64,000 bases of DNA from Chitinophaga jiangningensis. Its GTDB lineage: Bacteria; Bacteroidota; Bacteroidia; Chitinophagales; Chitinophagaceae. The position numbers and the translations under genes are program-made. Position 1 is the stretch's first letter, and each line of letters begins with the position of its first letter. This document shows, one piece after another, positions 19,284-29,900 of this stretch. Where the stretch lies: the NCBI RefSeq assembly GCF_900142605.1, contig NZ_FRBL01000008.1, positions 372,001 to 436,000 of the forward strand, written 5' to 3'. The notes under the pieces are model-generated. The model ran no database searches and was not told the DNA's origin. It saw only the letters and a program-made list of their open reading frames with translations.

Positions 19284-19315
19284 TAAGGGGGGTAATCGCA
19301 TAATAAGGGGGGTAA
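19284..19315 (-). promoter_or_regulatory. Candidate HTCS operator: paired G6/C6 tracts 20 bp apart
   Basis: TAAGGGGGGTAA occurs at 19284-19295 and again, identical, at 19304-19315, a direct repeat with a 20-bp period (about two helical turns), as expected for an AraC-type domain binding one face of DNA. It lies 169 bp upstream of the SusC start and downstream of HTCS 1. A -7-like element, TACTTTG on the minus strand (19256-19262), lies about 22 bp further towards SusC. A very similar pair, also 20 bp apart, follows HTCS 2. Confidence 0.55.
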
Positions 19316-19339
19316 ATTGGGAATTTTAGGGAGATATTA

Positions 19340-19369
19340 CCCTTCCCCTGCTGTATTTGCGGGGAAGGG
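19340..19369 (-). terminator. Hairpin downstream of HTCS 1
   Basis: Perfect 9-bp GC-rich stem (CCCTTCCCC, 19340-19348 with 19361-19369) with a 12-nt loop, 17 bp after the HTCS 1 stop on the minus strand. The T tract is poor, so it is a probable rather than certain terminator. Confidence 0.55.
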
Positions 19370-19386
19370 CGGCAGCATACCCCTGA

Positions 19387-22300
19387 TCAGGTGCCAGCTT
19401 TTTTACGGTCAGACGCTTTACGCTTTGTATCAATTTTTTCCAGCTTGTATTTGTCCTCAAATACTTTGCGGTATCGCCGGATATAGTCCGAAGGGTTCAT
19501 ACCGAACACCTTATTAAACTGTTGCCGGAAGTACTTCACATCATTAATACCTACCTGGAAACCGATTTCGTTGACGTTAAGGGGGGTATTAATCATGAGC
19601 TCCGCCGCCTTGCGCAGGCGGATAAAACGAACAAATCCACGCAGGGATTCACCGGATACCTGCCGGATCTTTTTGTACACGGAGGAATGGCTCATACCTA
19701 TTTCCCGTGCCAATACCTTGATATTAAACGCGTCGTTATCCAAATTGGCTTCTACGATGGCGATACATTTTTCTACGAACTCCTTGTACTGCCCCGATAC
19801 TTTAAAATCATTTTTACGAAGGGTCACTTCATTTAAAAAATAATTACGAAGGTTATCCCTTGTTTGCAGCACACTTTGTACAGTGGCTGCCAGCAGCTCT
19901 TTTTCAAATGGCTTGGTGAGGTAGTAGTCGCTGCCCACCTCGGCGCTTTCCAGCTTTCCTTCTTCCGCGGAGGAGCCGGTGAGCAGGATCACGGGGATAT
20001 GGTTCAGGAGGGGATGCTGCTTAATTTCGCGGCACAGCTCCAGGCCCGACATCGTTTCCATCCGGATATCGCTGATCACCACATCCGGCAGGATGGCAAT
20101 GGCTTTCTCCAGGCCTTCCTTCCCGTTGGAAGCTTCTTCCAGCTGGAAGGTGTGCCGGAACATGCCGGCAAGGTATTGCCGGATCTGTTCATCATCGTCT
20201 ACAATGAGCATGGTTTGCTTATCCGTTATCCTTAGGCCGATGGTGTCGTCTTCCGTTTCTTCTTCGGTTAGTTCCGTCATAGGCTCCTGGGGTTCCGCCA
20301 TGGTGTGCAGAAAGCCGGTACGCCCGGCAGTAACGGTAGTGGCCGGCTCCTCTGGCGTGGCTTCGCTACCGCGAGGCAGTACCACGGTAAAAGTGGTGCC
20401 CTCCCCGGCTGCGCTTTGGAAACTGATGCTGCCACCATGCAGGGTGATAAACTGCTTTACGAGGTACAGGCCAATTCCAAAGCCGGATTGCTGCGCGTGG
20501 CACTGACGCTCCGACCGGTAAAACTTATCAAATATATGCGGGGCGCTTTCGGCGGGTATGCCATAACCAGTATCCGTTACCGTTATAGTTACTTCCTGAT
20601 CGGTATGCTGCAGGGCTAAGGTGATGCGGCCTCCGGCAGGGGTATATTTTAAGGCGTTTGATAACAGGTTGAAGAAGGCTACTTCCAGCTTTTCCCGGTC
20701 GCCGGTAATATACAGGTCAGTAGTATCACACAGGAAGGTGTAGGCCTGGTTGTCCGACTGCGCCTGCTGTTCGAAGGAAAGGAACACCTCCCGGCATAAT
20801 GCTGTGAAGTTGAAGCGGGTGGGTTTCAGCCGGTCGATTTCACTGTCGGCCCGCCGGAAGAGCAGCAACTGATCGAGTAGCCGCAGCAGGCGGCGGGCAT
20901 TCCGGTATACCGTATTCAGCTCGCGTTGGTGCTTCCCCGTTAGTTCCTCTTCCTCCATCAGGTCCTTCACAGGATTAATGATTAGCGTGAGCGGCGTGCG
21001 GAATTCATGCGATACATTGGTAAAAAAGGCGATTTTCTTTTCGTTGAGTTCTCTTTCCTTTTCTGTAGTGAGCTTAGCCAGGGCAATTTCGTACTTGAGG
21101 CGGCGCTGTTTGGTTTTGTAGGTAATGAACGCAGCTGCTGCGGCCAGCACTACGAGCAGGTAGAGCAGGCAGGCCCACCAGGTGGCATACCAGGGTGGCA
21201 GCACGATAATTTCCAGGCTGATTTCATTATTAAGCCACTGCCCTTCTGCGTTGGTACTCTTTACACGAAATGTGTAATGGCCAGCGGCAAGGTGTGTATA
21301 CGTGGCGGTTCTGCTGTTGCCAGCCTGATTCCAGTTTTTATCCCAGCCCTCCATAAAGTAGGTGTATGCAATTTTATCGGAGGTGGAGAAATCCAGTGCG
21401 GTAAATGCAAAGGAAAATACGGCTTCGTTGTAGGGGACTTTAATTTTACGGATCTCGCCCCCTCGCTGGTCCTGAATGTATTGCGTCAGCTGCCCGAGGC
21501 GCTGGTTGTTTACATGTATGTCCGTGAAGTGCATCTCCGGTTGATTGCCGGAGGCGCCAATATTTGCAGGCCGGAAAATGTTCAGCCCCTTGATACCGCC
21601 AAATAGCAACTCTCCCGAACGCAGGCGTAGCGCCGCGTTATAATTAAACTGGTTGCTGGAAAGCCCATCTCCCTGGTAGAAATTGGTAAATATTTTTTTG
21701 TCGGCGTTGAAGCGGGAAATGCCGTAAAAAGTGCTGATCCATAGGTCACCGGCTTCATCTTCCAGAATGTTGAGTACGGCGTTATTGCAAAGCCCTTCGG
21801 CGGTGGTGTAGCGTTGCAGCACTTTGCCTGCCTGGCGATCGAAGAGGATCAGTCCACCACCTTCCGTACCGATCCAGAAGCGCCCTTTGCTGTCCTCCTG
21901 AATGGCCCTCACAGGATTGCCTAATGTGTAGGACTGGTGCTGCCTGTGCAGCGTGTCTATCTTAATCAGGCTATGCAGGTTACCTGCCCACAATTGCCCG
22001 TTGCGGTCTTCCGCCATGGTAAATAAGTCAGGTAGCTTATCATCGAATACGCGGAAAGCATCCTGCAGGCGGTCATATTTATACAGGGCTCCTTTGTACA
22101 GGGCGCCCCTGTCGAACGTGCCGGCCCATAAGTTATCCTGACTATCCTTATACAACAGGTATACTGTTTTACTTTCTTTTTCGCTGTTATTACTGAGCAA
22201 ACTATAATGCCGGAAGCTGTTCGTTTTTTTATCGAAGCGGTTCACCCCTCCCCAGAAGGTGGAGATCCAGATATGCTGGTCTTTATCGCAACGGATATTG

Positions 22301-23544
22301 GTAACGAAGTTATCGCTCAGGGAATTGGATACTCCTGCCTGATGCGCATAGTTGGTGAAGGTGCCTGAATGCCTTTGCCACCGGCTCAGGCCTTGCCCGT
22401 CCGTACCTACCCATATGGTGCCGTCCTTTTCTTCGCAAAAGGCAAATATGAAATTGCTGGGGAGACTATTGTTATTTAATGGGTCATGCAGGTAGGATTG
22501 AAAGCGGTCTTTTTTCGGATCGATAATATTTACGCCGCCTCTCAGGGTGCCTATCCATTTGCGGCCTTCCGTATCTTCATAGATAGCACTTACAGAGGCA
22601 CTGGCCAGTGTGTAATTGCTGTTTCCCGCGGGGATGTGCGCTGCGGCGCTACCATCTCCCGTATAAATGATACTGATTCCCCCACCATTGGTAGCTACCC
22701 AAAGGCGGCCACATTTATCGAGGAATAGCGAGGATACTTTGTTATAAGCCAGCTTCCCGTTTTCCTCCGTATAGGCTTGCCCGTAGGTGTTGGAAGAGAT
22801 GACGTATTGCATTAATCCGTTGGGGGTGCCGATCCATAATTGATCACCGTTGGGTTTAATACAATCGGCTGTTGAAATAGCCGTGTTGACCACCTTCGCC
22901 TGCGTGGCATTTTTATCCAGCCTGCACAGCCCTCTCCCCTGTACAAAAAACCATACTACGTCATTAGCTGCCAATTCGGGTGCGCCGGCATCATAGGATA
23001 GTAACTGTTTACCCTCACTTAACACCGGCACCTGCACCGCCGTGTAGCTGCCAGCCGGACAATACAGCAGCCCGGTGCCTTCGGTGGCGATGAACATATT
23101 CCCTTTTGCATCGCGCCTGATATCCCGCACTACAGCGGTAATGCGGGCCAGCTGTTTAGTGCCGTGCTGCTGGTAATACACCGGACTGAATTTCCCGGAA
23201 ACGGGGTCATAGGTATTAAGCCCCTGGCGGGTGCCTACCCAAAGTTTATATTGCAGATCCTCATGGATGGTGAACACCCAGTTATTCACCAGAGAGCTGC
23301 TATCGCCAAACTTATTTCTGAAAACTTTAAATACATTGCCATCAAAGCGGTTGAGGCCATCGTAGGTACCAAACCACATGAAGCCTTTATGATCCTGGAA
23401 TACGCAGCGAACCGCGTTGTTGGACAGTCCCTGTTCTATGCCCAGGTAGGATATAACGTGATAGCGGTTATCGCCGGCAAAGGCCTCCGGCAGGCGGAGT
23501 GCTGCCACTATCAGCAGCAGACAGTGCATGACCAATTTTTTCAT
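19387..23544 (-). CDS. Hybrid two-component system regulator (HTCS 1)
   Basis: The ATG at 23544 gives 1385 residues with a signal peptide (to about 23). Two-bladed Reg_prop propeller repeats (about 25-700; many copies of the LWIGT/GLNRFD type) and a Y_Y_Y domain form a periplasmic sensor. A transmembrane helix (about 788-808) leads to a HisKA domain (His846 in SHEFRTP), HATPase_c (NLLSNALKYTPAGG, FGIGLYL), a receiver domain (Asp1159 in VISDIRM, Lys in TKPF) and a C-terminal AraC-type HTH (about 1280-1370). Such proteins sense an oligosaccharide and activate nearby SusC/D operons. The SusC operon right downstream is the likely target. Confidence 0.97.
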   Translation of the reverse strand: MKKLVMHCLLLIVAALRLPEAFAGDNRYHVISYLGIEQGLSNNAVRCVFQDHKGFMWFGTYDGLNRFDGNVFKVFRNKFGDSSSLVNNWVFTIHEDLQYKLWVGTRQGLNTYDPVSGKFSPVYYQQHGTKQLARITAVVRDIRRDAKGNMFIATEGTGLLYCPAGSYTAVQVPVLSEGKQLLSYDAGAPELAANDVVWFFVQGRGLCRLDKNATQAKVVNTAISTADCIKPNGDQLWIGTPNGLMQYVISSNTYGQAYTEENGKLAYNKVSSLFLDKCGRLWVATNGGGISIIYTGDGSAAAHIPAGNSNYTLASASVSAIYEDTEGRKWIGTLRGGVNIIDPKKDRFQSYLHDPLNNNSLPSNFIFAFCEEKDGTIWVGTDGQGLSRWQRHSGTFTNYAHQAGVSNSLSDNFVTNIRCDKDQHIWISTFWGGVNRFDKKTNSFRHYSLLSNNSEKESKTVYLLYKDSQDNLWAGTFDRGALYKGALYKYDRLQDAFRVFDDKLPDLFTMAEDRNGQLWAGNLHSLIKIDTLHRQHQSYTLGNPVRAIQEDSKGRFWIGTEGGGLILFDRQAGKVLQRYTTAEGLCNNAVLNILEDEAGDLWISTFYGISRFNADKKIFTNFYQGDGLSSNQFNYNAALRLRSGELLFGGIKGLNIFRPANIGASGNQPEMHFTDIHVNNQRLGQLTQYIQDQRGGEIRKIKVPYNEAVFSFAFTALDFSTSDKIAYTYFMEGWDKNWNQAGNSRTATYTHLAAGHYTFRVKSTNAEGQWLNNEISLEIIVLPPWYATWWACLLYLLVVLAAAAAFITYKTKQRRLKYEIALAKLTTEKERELNEKKIAFFTNVSHEFRTPLTLIINPVKDLMEEEELTGKHQRELNTVYRNARRLLRLLDQLLLFRRADSEIDRLKPTRFNFTALCREVFLSFEQQAQSDNQAYTFLCDTTDLYITGDREKLEVAFFNLLSNALKYTPAGGRITLALQHTDQEVTITVTDTGYGIPAESAPHIFDKFYRSERQCHAQQSGFGIGLYLVKQFITLHGGSISFQSAAGEGTTFTVVLPRGSEATPEEPATTVTAGRTGFLHTMAEPQEPMTELTEEETEDDTIGLRITDKQTMLIVDDDEQIRQYLAGMFRHTFQLEEASNGKEGLEKAIAILPDVVISDIRMETMSGLELCREIKQHPLLNHIPVILLTGSSAEEGKLESAEVGSDYYLTKPFEKELLAATVQSVLQTRDNLRNYFLNEVTLRKNDFKVSGQYKEFVEKCIAIVEANLDNDAFNIKVLAREIGMSHSSVYKKIRQVSGESLRGFVRFIRLRKAAELMINTPLNVNEIGFQVGINDVKYFRQQFNKVFGMNPSDYIRRYRKVFEDKYKLEKIDTKRKASDRKKAGT

Positions 23545-23709
23545 CCCGTGAAATTGAAAGTCCCCTATTCCTATTCTATTTTGGCTGACTGGTTGGCGAA
23601 ATGACGAGTTTACTCCCTGTGCAGTGGCCGCCCAAAGGGGGGAAATCCACATCATTCAGGGTGCATAATAGTAATTTTTGTCTGAATGACAATTATTTAT
23701 TCTTTACGC

Positions 23710-23740
23710 ATTATTTTGCAGGAATAGTGAATTATTTGCA
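23710..23740 (-). promoter_or_regulatory. Direct repeat upstream of HTCS 1
   Basis: The 281-bp gap 23545-23825 holds ATTATTTTGCA at 23710-23720 and ATTATTTGCA at 23731-23740; their TGCA ends are 20 bp apart. A small CCCCC-TTC-GGGGG hairpin (23806-23818) lies 7 bp from the GH43 stop and may end that transcript. A promoter role for the repeat is inferred only from spacing and position. Confidence 0.3.
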
Positions 23741-23825
23741 ATAGCTGTTAACCCCTACACCCCGACCTTTAAGATATTAGCCATTTGTTACAGGAGTGTA
23801 TTACTCCCCCTTCGGGGGCGGTGAT

Positions 23826-25430
23826 TTAGTAATCATATTTGAACCAATCCACATCAACATAACCTTCATCCCCCCGGCGATTAAAATTAAAAATACCGGT
23901 ACGATCGCCCCGGTAGCTGCCCCAGGTGAGTTGAAAAGGTTCCCCAAATGACTGGTAGGATTTGCCATCAGTACTATATGCATACCGGCTTACACCGTCC
24001 GCACCCCAGAAAGACCGCAGCCAGACGGCTTTTCCGTGTATCCTCATACCAGTAGTATCTTTTCCGTTGGTGCAGTACACCAATGTACGAATACCGTTTT
24101 CCTGCCGGATACCAAACAGACTATTGCTGGTGGTAGAAAAATGTGTGAGTCCACTGTATTGGCCATCCGCCATATGACTGATATCGATTTTTACGGTAAC
24201 AACATTATGCTGCGCTCGCATGCTGCGCTGCGTGAGCGTGTTACCGGCCCGCAGGATTACATTGTCCGGTTTATTGGATGGAATGGGCGCAAAGGCATAT
24301 AGCCGCAGATAACCGCGGCGAGCCGTGAGGGACCACTTATCGGCGCGGGGCTGATAGTTCCACTCCCACCTGGCATTGAGCTGATGGTTGTTGAAGAGAT
24401 CTTCATTTGTGGCCGCCGGCTTTTGAATCGGTAAGGGGTACACTCCCGACCAAACCATGTGGCCGATGGTATCTTTATCCGGCTCACCGATCACCGGCCA
24501 TCCATTGATCCAGTGAACCGGCAACAAACTGGCAGGCCGCCCTTCCCAATCGCCGCTGCCATGATGCGTGAGGAAAAACCATTTACCCGAAGGCGTTTGC
24601 AGCAACCCACCCTGATTGGGCTCCCTGTCGCTGGCTTTATCTACGTGGTTGAGTTGCCTGATTTCCCAGGGGCCATACAGGCTGTTTGACCTTTCCATCA
24701 TGATCACCCGGCCTTCGGGTTTTACTTCGCTGAAATAGTGGTAATAGCGGCCGTCGAATTTATATAGTTTGTTGGCCTCACTGCCGTGGGACTGATGAAT
24801 GATGGTATCAGATTCCATAAGGAGGCGCTTGCCATCGGGCGACATTTTGAACAAATGGATATTATACTTTTTACTGTTCTTAGGGTCCATGGCAAAATTG
24901 GTGGCAATAAAATAGAGTTGGCCATCGTCGTCACAGAAAGAACAGCAGTCGTCCCAGCCTTTTATATTCCATACCTGGTGAACCGGCTCCCATGGCCCTG
25001 CCGGATCAGTGGCACTGCTCATAAAAAATCCATCATCCGGTGTGCCGAAGTATACCCAGAATTTATGCTGATAGTAACGGATCGAACCTGCCCAGATGCC
25101 TCTGCCATAACAGTTCATCCGGTCCCAGTTGAGGTTGGGACTAATACGCGTAAGATCATCCACTACGTGACTGATGATCTCCCAATGAATAAGGTCACGG
25201 GAATGCAGCACCGCCATACCCGGTGAAAACTGCATGGTACTGGATATAGCGTAGTAATCATCTCCTACCCGTATCGCATCCAGGTCGCTAAAATCGCCGG
25301 GCAGTACCGGGTTGTGATAAGTACCATTTCCCTGGTCACCCCATTTTCCGTTCATCTGTGCAACGGCGAATAATCCTGCCAGCTGGCCACACAACAAGAG
25401 TAATATAAATTTCATCTCAACTTTTTTCAT
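23826..25430 (-). CDS. GH43 glycoside hydrolase with C-terminal beta-sandwich
   Basis: The start at 25430 (MKKVEMKF, 534 residues) overlaps the previous gene's stop as TAATG, which suggests translational coupling. The signal peptide ends near AVAQ. The five-bladed propeller begins YHNPVLPGDFSDLDAI (base candidate Asp49 or Asp51), has Asp161 in GWDDCCSF as probable pKa modulator, and Glu218 in SHGSEANKLYK as the acid. The C-terminal domain (about 350-534) is a DUF1349/GH43_C2-type sandwich. It resembles the GH43 branches with beta-xylosidase and alpha-L-arabinofuranosidase activity. The subfamily (perhaps GH43_12) is a guess. It is likely periplasmic or surface-exposed. Confidence 0.9.
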   Translation of the reverse strand: MKKVEMKFILLLLCGQLAGLFAVAQMNGKWGDQGNGTYHNPVLPGDFSDLDAIRVGDDYYAISSTMQFSPGMAVLHSRDLIHWEIISHVVDDLTRISPNLNWDRMNCYGRGIWAGSIRYYQHKFWVYFGTPDDGFFMSSATDPAGPWEPVHQVWNIKGWDDCCSFCDDDGQLYFIATNFAMDPKNSKKYNIHLFKMSPDGKRLLMESDTIIHQSHGSEANKLYKFDGRYYHYFSEVKPEGRVIMMERSNSLYGPWEIRQLNHVDKASDREPNQGGLLQTPSGKWFFLTHHGSGDWEGRPASLLPVHWINGWPVIGEPDKDTIGHMVWSGVYPLPIQKPAATNEDLFNNHQLNARWEWNYQPRADKWSLTARRGYLRLYAFAPIPSNKPDNVILRAGNTLTQRSMRAQHNVVTVKIDISHMADGQYSGLTHFSTTSNSLFGIRQENGIRTLVYCTNGKDTTGMRIHGKAVWLRSFWGADGVSRYAYSTDGKSYQSFGEPFQLTWGSYRGDRTGIFNFNRRGDEGYVDVDWFKYDY

Positions 25431-26827
25431 TAATAAATATGCCACTCCCATATACCGGCAATGCCTTTTAATATTTTCACCCGCAGGTACCTGGCTTTTA
25501 TGTTTAACTGGTCGGTTTGGGGAGATAGCATTTGCAACTGCAGACTACCACCGCAGGGCTGCCATGTTGCACCGTCCGCAGAGTATTCTAATACGTACGC
25601 CTGGCCCGCTGTGGGTCGCACAAAGTATATGTTGCTACGATGTATACGTTGCATTTTTCCTAAGTCCGCCATAAGCCATGGCGCTGAATCGTTTGGTGCA
25701 GCCATCCAGCGGGAACCATTGGCATTATCGAAAGCGAGGTTGGCAGCAAATGATTCCGTTCTGTGAAGTATAGTATCCTTCGCGGGTTTGATCACCATAT
25801 TGGAGAGTACGCCTGATGCAGCGGATTTCATCACCCTGATTTGTTTTTCTTTCGGAACCTGCTGTAGTGCACCCACGCCATCCATCGTGAGGCTTACTGG
25901 CTGGATGGTACCATCTTTATTGAACCGCAGCCGGTTCACATAAGTTTGGCGGTTGGTGCTGCCACGGCTATACTCCAGGTAGGCAATGAAATAATCATCA
26001 GTACCGGATATATTAAACACGCTACCATGGCCAGGGCCGAATATCCGGTGCTCATGATCCGTGGTGGTGATAATGTCGTTATCCGGAAATTCAAAAGGCC
26101 CCAGCGGCGAAGTTTTACTCATCCCATATGCATACTGGTATTTTTCATCTCCCCCTAATGTATAAAGGTAATAGTAAACCCCGTTGCGTTTAAAAAAGAT
26201 GGGACCTTCAGAATAACCCTGACGCTTGGTAGCGAGTTGCACTACAGATGCCGTGTCGATGCTAACCATATCTCTGTTCAGCTTAGCCGCATACCTGCGT
26301 TGCCAGTAAACATAGGCCTGTCCATCGTCATCAATAAAAATTTCCGCGTCAATGCCCGCAGGTGCCTGCTTATTATGGGATGGCAACAGGGTAGACGGGG
26401 TATATGGCAGATAGAAAGAATCCACTCCCTTTGCCAGTGTAAAAGGCCCGTCCGGTGAATTGGCCACCGCCGGATACATAAAACCATTTACAGTTGGATA
26501 GATATAATATTTTCCATTGGCAGCAACCACTTTACTGGGCGCCCAGTATTTTTGGCGGGAGGCGGAAGGAAAATAAGTATTGGCAAAATGCCAGTGAACA
26601 AAATCTTTTGATTTCCATACCACCGGTGGCCCTGAAGTTTTCAGGCCCTGCCCATATCCATCGGTAGTGGCATAACAATAAAATTCACCGTTGATATACT
26701 GTAAGCTGGCATCTGCAATCATATCCGGCACCAGCGCGTGGCCGAAAGGGTTTTGCTGTGCATAACCCTCCTGCATAAACGCAAGTGCGATCAGTAGTTT
26801 AATTATCTTCATATTCATAGCTTTCAA
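25430..26827 (-). CDS. GH43-like glycoside hydrolase with C-terminal discoidin-like domain
   Basis: A 465-residue secreted enzyme; Met6 at 26812 is an alternative start. The propeller has Asp39 in MIADASLQY (base), Asp160 in AGIDAEIFIDDDG (modulator) and Glu207 in GYSEGPIFF (acid), the normal GH43 triad. The C-terminal region (about 350-465; NGSRWMAAPNDSAPWLMADLG) looks like an F5/8-type carbohydrate-binding domain. Arabinan- or arabinogalactan-side-chain cleavage is typical for such proteins. It overlaps the following GH43 gene by one base. A strong hairpin separates it from the T9SS enzyme, so the two GH43 genes may be partly uncoupled from it. Confidence 0.88.
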   Translation of the reverse strand: MKAMNMKIIKLLIALAFMQEGYAQQNPFGHALVPDMIADASLQYINGEFYCYATTDGYGQGLKTSGPPVVWKSKDFVHWHFANTYFPSASRQKYWAPSKVVAANGKYYIYPTVNGFMYPAVANSPDGPFTLAKGVDSFYLPYTPSTLLPSHNKQAPAGIDAEIFIDDDGQAYVYWQRRYAAKLNRDMVSIDTASVVQLATKRQGYSEGPIFFKRNGVYYYLYTLGGDEKYQYAYGMSKTSPLGPFEFPDNDIITTTDHEHRIFGPGHGSVFNISGTDDYFIAYLEYSRGSTNRQTYVNRLRFNKDGTIQPVSLTMDGVGALQQVPKEKQIRVMKSAASGVLSNMVIKPAKDTILHRTESFAANLAFDNANGSRWMAAPNDSAPWLMADLGKMQRIHRSNIYFVRPTAGQAYVLEYSADGATWQPCGGSLQLQMLSPQTDQLNIKARYLRVKILKGIAGIWEWHIY

Positions 26828-26838
26828 ATTACGAGCAA

Positions 26839-26868
26839 AAGGACAGTAGCAGGAATACTACTGTCCTT
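26839..26868 (-). terminator. Strong hairpin between T9SS enzyme and GH43 genes
   Basis: Perfect 11-bp stem (AAGGACAGTAG, 26839-26849 with 26858-26868) with an 8-nt loop, followed on the minus strand by CCTTTTGC. It lies between the stop at 26902 and the next start at 26827 in a 74-bp gap. It could terminate or partly attenuate transcription. Confidence 0.65.
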
Positions 26869-26901
26869 CTTGTACTGGCATGTTACGCCAAATTTAACAG
26901 A

Positions 26902-29900
26902 CTAATTTTTTACAATTTTTTTAGTCAGATTTATACCATTGCCGGTGATCTGCACATAATAAATACCGGCTGATAATCCACCCACCGAAATCACTTCCGA
27001 TGACCTGGTTACCGGAATATTTTTTACCAGTACGCCAGTTTGATTATACAGCTTAATGTGCATACCCGGTGTTGCTTTTTTAAACTGCACCGTTAATACA
27101 TCTTTAACAGGATTAGGGTACACGATCACGATGCCCTCTCCCGCTGCCAGGCCACCTGCTTTGTTATTGTAGGCAGCAGCGGCGCAATCGCCCAGGTAAT
27201 CACCATGATTCAGGTGATCTGGCACGGAGTCGCCATTTACGCAAAGCGTGGTATTGTTATGACATACCTTCACCTTGTCGCCATTGTTACCGCAGCGTAC
27301 GTCCGTTACTGCAATGCTGGTACTGTCTGTGCCCGTACAGCCTTTACTGTCAGTAATGGTAACAAAATAATTACCGCTGGTATTTACTGTGATGGATGGC
27401 GTGTTTACACCAGTACTCCATGCATAGGTATACGGCGCTGTACCACCGGAAACATTTGCACGCACAGTTAATGAATCAGGACCATAGCCCTGGTAAATGG
27501 TGTTATTTTCAGTACCGGGATAGCTGATGGCCGCTACATCAGGAACAGCTACCTGCAGTGGCGCATTGACTGTAATGGTAGTGGCAGCAGTACCCTGGCA
27601 GCCGCGTGTATCCGTTAACGTCCAGGTGATCACCGACTGTCCAACGTTGAAGGTACCACCTGCATCTGTGCCTGTTCCATTCCTGCTGGTTGCGCCGCTC
27701 ACTGTGTAGCTGATAGCTGCGATGCCGCCATTACCCACGGTAGCAACTAACGGAATAGCATAAACGTTGCTGTCGTTGAAGCAGCGTGATTGTGCTGCAG
27801 GAGCGATCATGGCAGGAGCCATATCTGCAATTTCAGTATCACTCAAAGCCCTGCTGTAGATTTTAAATTCATCTATTGCACCGTTAAAAACCGGGTCGTT
27901 AAACTGCGATTTACCAAGGTAATTTAAAGCAGTTCCCGTTGTGGTGCCAGCAGGAGTTAATTGCAGCGGTTTGATGTTCAGATTTGTATTGGAAGACACC
28001 AGCGCACCGTTGATGTAGAGTCGCGCAGTATTGCCTGATTGCGTAACTGCCAGGTGTACCCAAGTATTTAACGGAAACACGTAAGGCGCGCTTACGTTTA
28101 ACTCCGTACCACCATTTTTAACAGCGTAGCGTACAGTAGAAGAGAGTACACCGTTTACGGTAGTAGTGCCTGCCTGCACGGAAAGGAACATATACTGTGT
28201 AGTATTGTTTCCGAAATCAAATACCCGCATCCAGTTTGAAACGGTATTCATTTTTACCCATGCGGAAGCAGTGAAGTCGGATAAGTTGCTCACTATGCCT
28301 GCGGGCAGTGTAGCATAGGCATTCGCCGTACCGTTCAGCAGCAATGCGTTTCCGTATCTGCCGGTGTCGCGCGTGGCTACCGCAGCGAGCGTAGCATGTG
28401 TAGCACCCCAGCTGTCGATCGCCTTAGTACCACTTGTTTCATCAAATTTCAGGTAAGTGAGCTGGCCTACGTTCGGTAATGCAGCTACTTCAGGGCTCAC
28501 TGCAGCGCTATCCGCAGAAACTACCATGTAATAATAGGCAGCTCCATTGGCGACGGTGGAATCGGTAAAGCGACTTGTACCCTGGGTGGCTAGCAGTGTA
28601 TACGGCCCTCCCGGAGTGGTGGCACGTTTGATCTGGTAAGTGAAGTTGAAGACGGGGTCCCATTCCAGTATATTTTTATGGTCGCCCGCAGCTACTTTGA
28701 GGTTGATCGGAATAATTCCTACCGGTTCAAAACGGAAGGGGAAGCTGTAAGGAACGGGATCGTTATCGGCACCAATATAGCTGCTGACCTGATTGCCACT
28801 GATATACCAGAAACCGTTTCCGGCCAGTTGTGCCCGTTGGATAGCATAGGAAGTACCATCAAAAAAGATGTTCATGGAATTCCAGGTATCCAGATAGGGC
28901 GACACCGAACGGCCAAATTGCCCATTTTCATTGATGTAGTTACTAAATCCTGTGGGCGCACTCAGGCAAACGATTTTGTACCTGCCGTTTGGCTGTTTGG
29001 TTACGTTCCAGATTTGCACCAATGGATCTGAATCCGGCACGCTGAACAGAGGGGTGTTGGTGGCATTTTTGGTCCACAGGGAATCGCTGGTAAGCGGTTT
29101 AATATAGTAGTTACCGTTAGCGAGCGTATTGGTACCATAGTACATGGCTGCCTGGTAGCGTCTGATGGCTGTTTCCAGCAGGGCAACATAGCTGCTGACC
29201 GCTATCACGCCCGCCGATGGGCTGTAAACCGACTGTACATACACGATACTGTCGTTTAACTGTGCCTTTGCTGCCACAGGAAATTTGCCGTATTCCACGG
29301 AGCTACTCACTTGTGTAGTATCCCGTAGTTTGATGGCTTCCGCCAGTTTTTTCTGGTAAACGGAATCCATTTCTGCCACGGCAACCGGCTCGATGCGGAA
29401 CACCTGGTTGGTGCCATCCAGCCACCGGTTGATGGTGATGGATACCCCTTCCCCTGTATTGGAGCCGGGTACATCCAGTGATTTTTGGCTGGCCTTACCA
29501 ATGATGTTAAAGGTAGTGTTGCCTCTGTCTGTAATCGTCCACATCTGAGCGGAATCAGCAGCGGAATAAGTTCGCTGTTCCACGCCGGCACCATTCGTTT
29601 TGGCGTTGCCTACCACATCCATCGATTTGCCACTTTGGAGATTTATCACCTTATAGTCGTTTCCGGATAAAGGCGTAATTAACCAATGCTGGTTACCTGC
29701 ATAGGAATAGGTTTTTTGAGCCAGCAGGGCACCATCTGCCATGCTGGCATTTTTAACCTCTATTGCTTTATTACTGTGTGTGGCTATGATACGATACAAG
29801 CCATTTAAGGTTTGTGGCACATATGGTACTGGAAGCGTAGTTACATCTGCCGGGGAATCCCCGCTGGTGCCCGCTGCATTGGCAGCACTTACCCTGTAGT

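Noticed and set aside
19573..19590. A further TAAGGGGGGTA motif inside HTCS 1
   Set aside because: It is single, lies in coding sequence and has no partner 20 bp away, so it is not called as a site.
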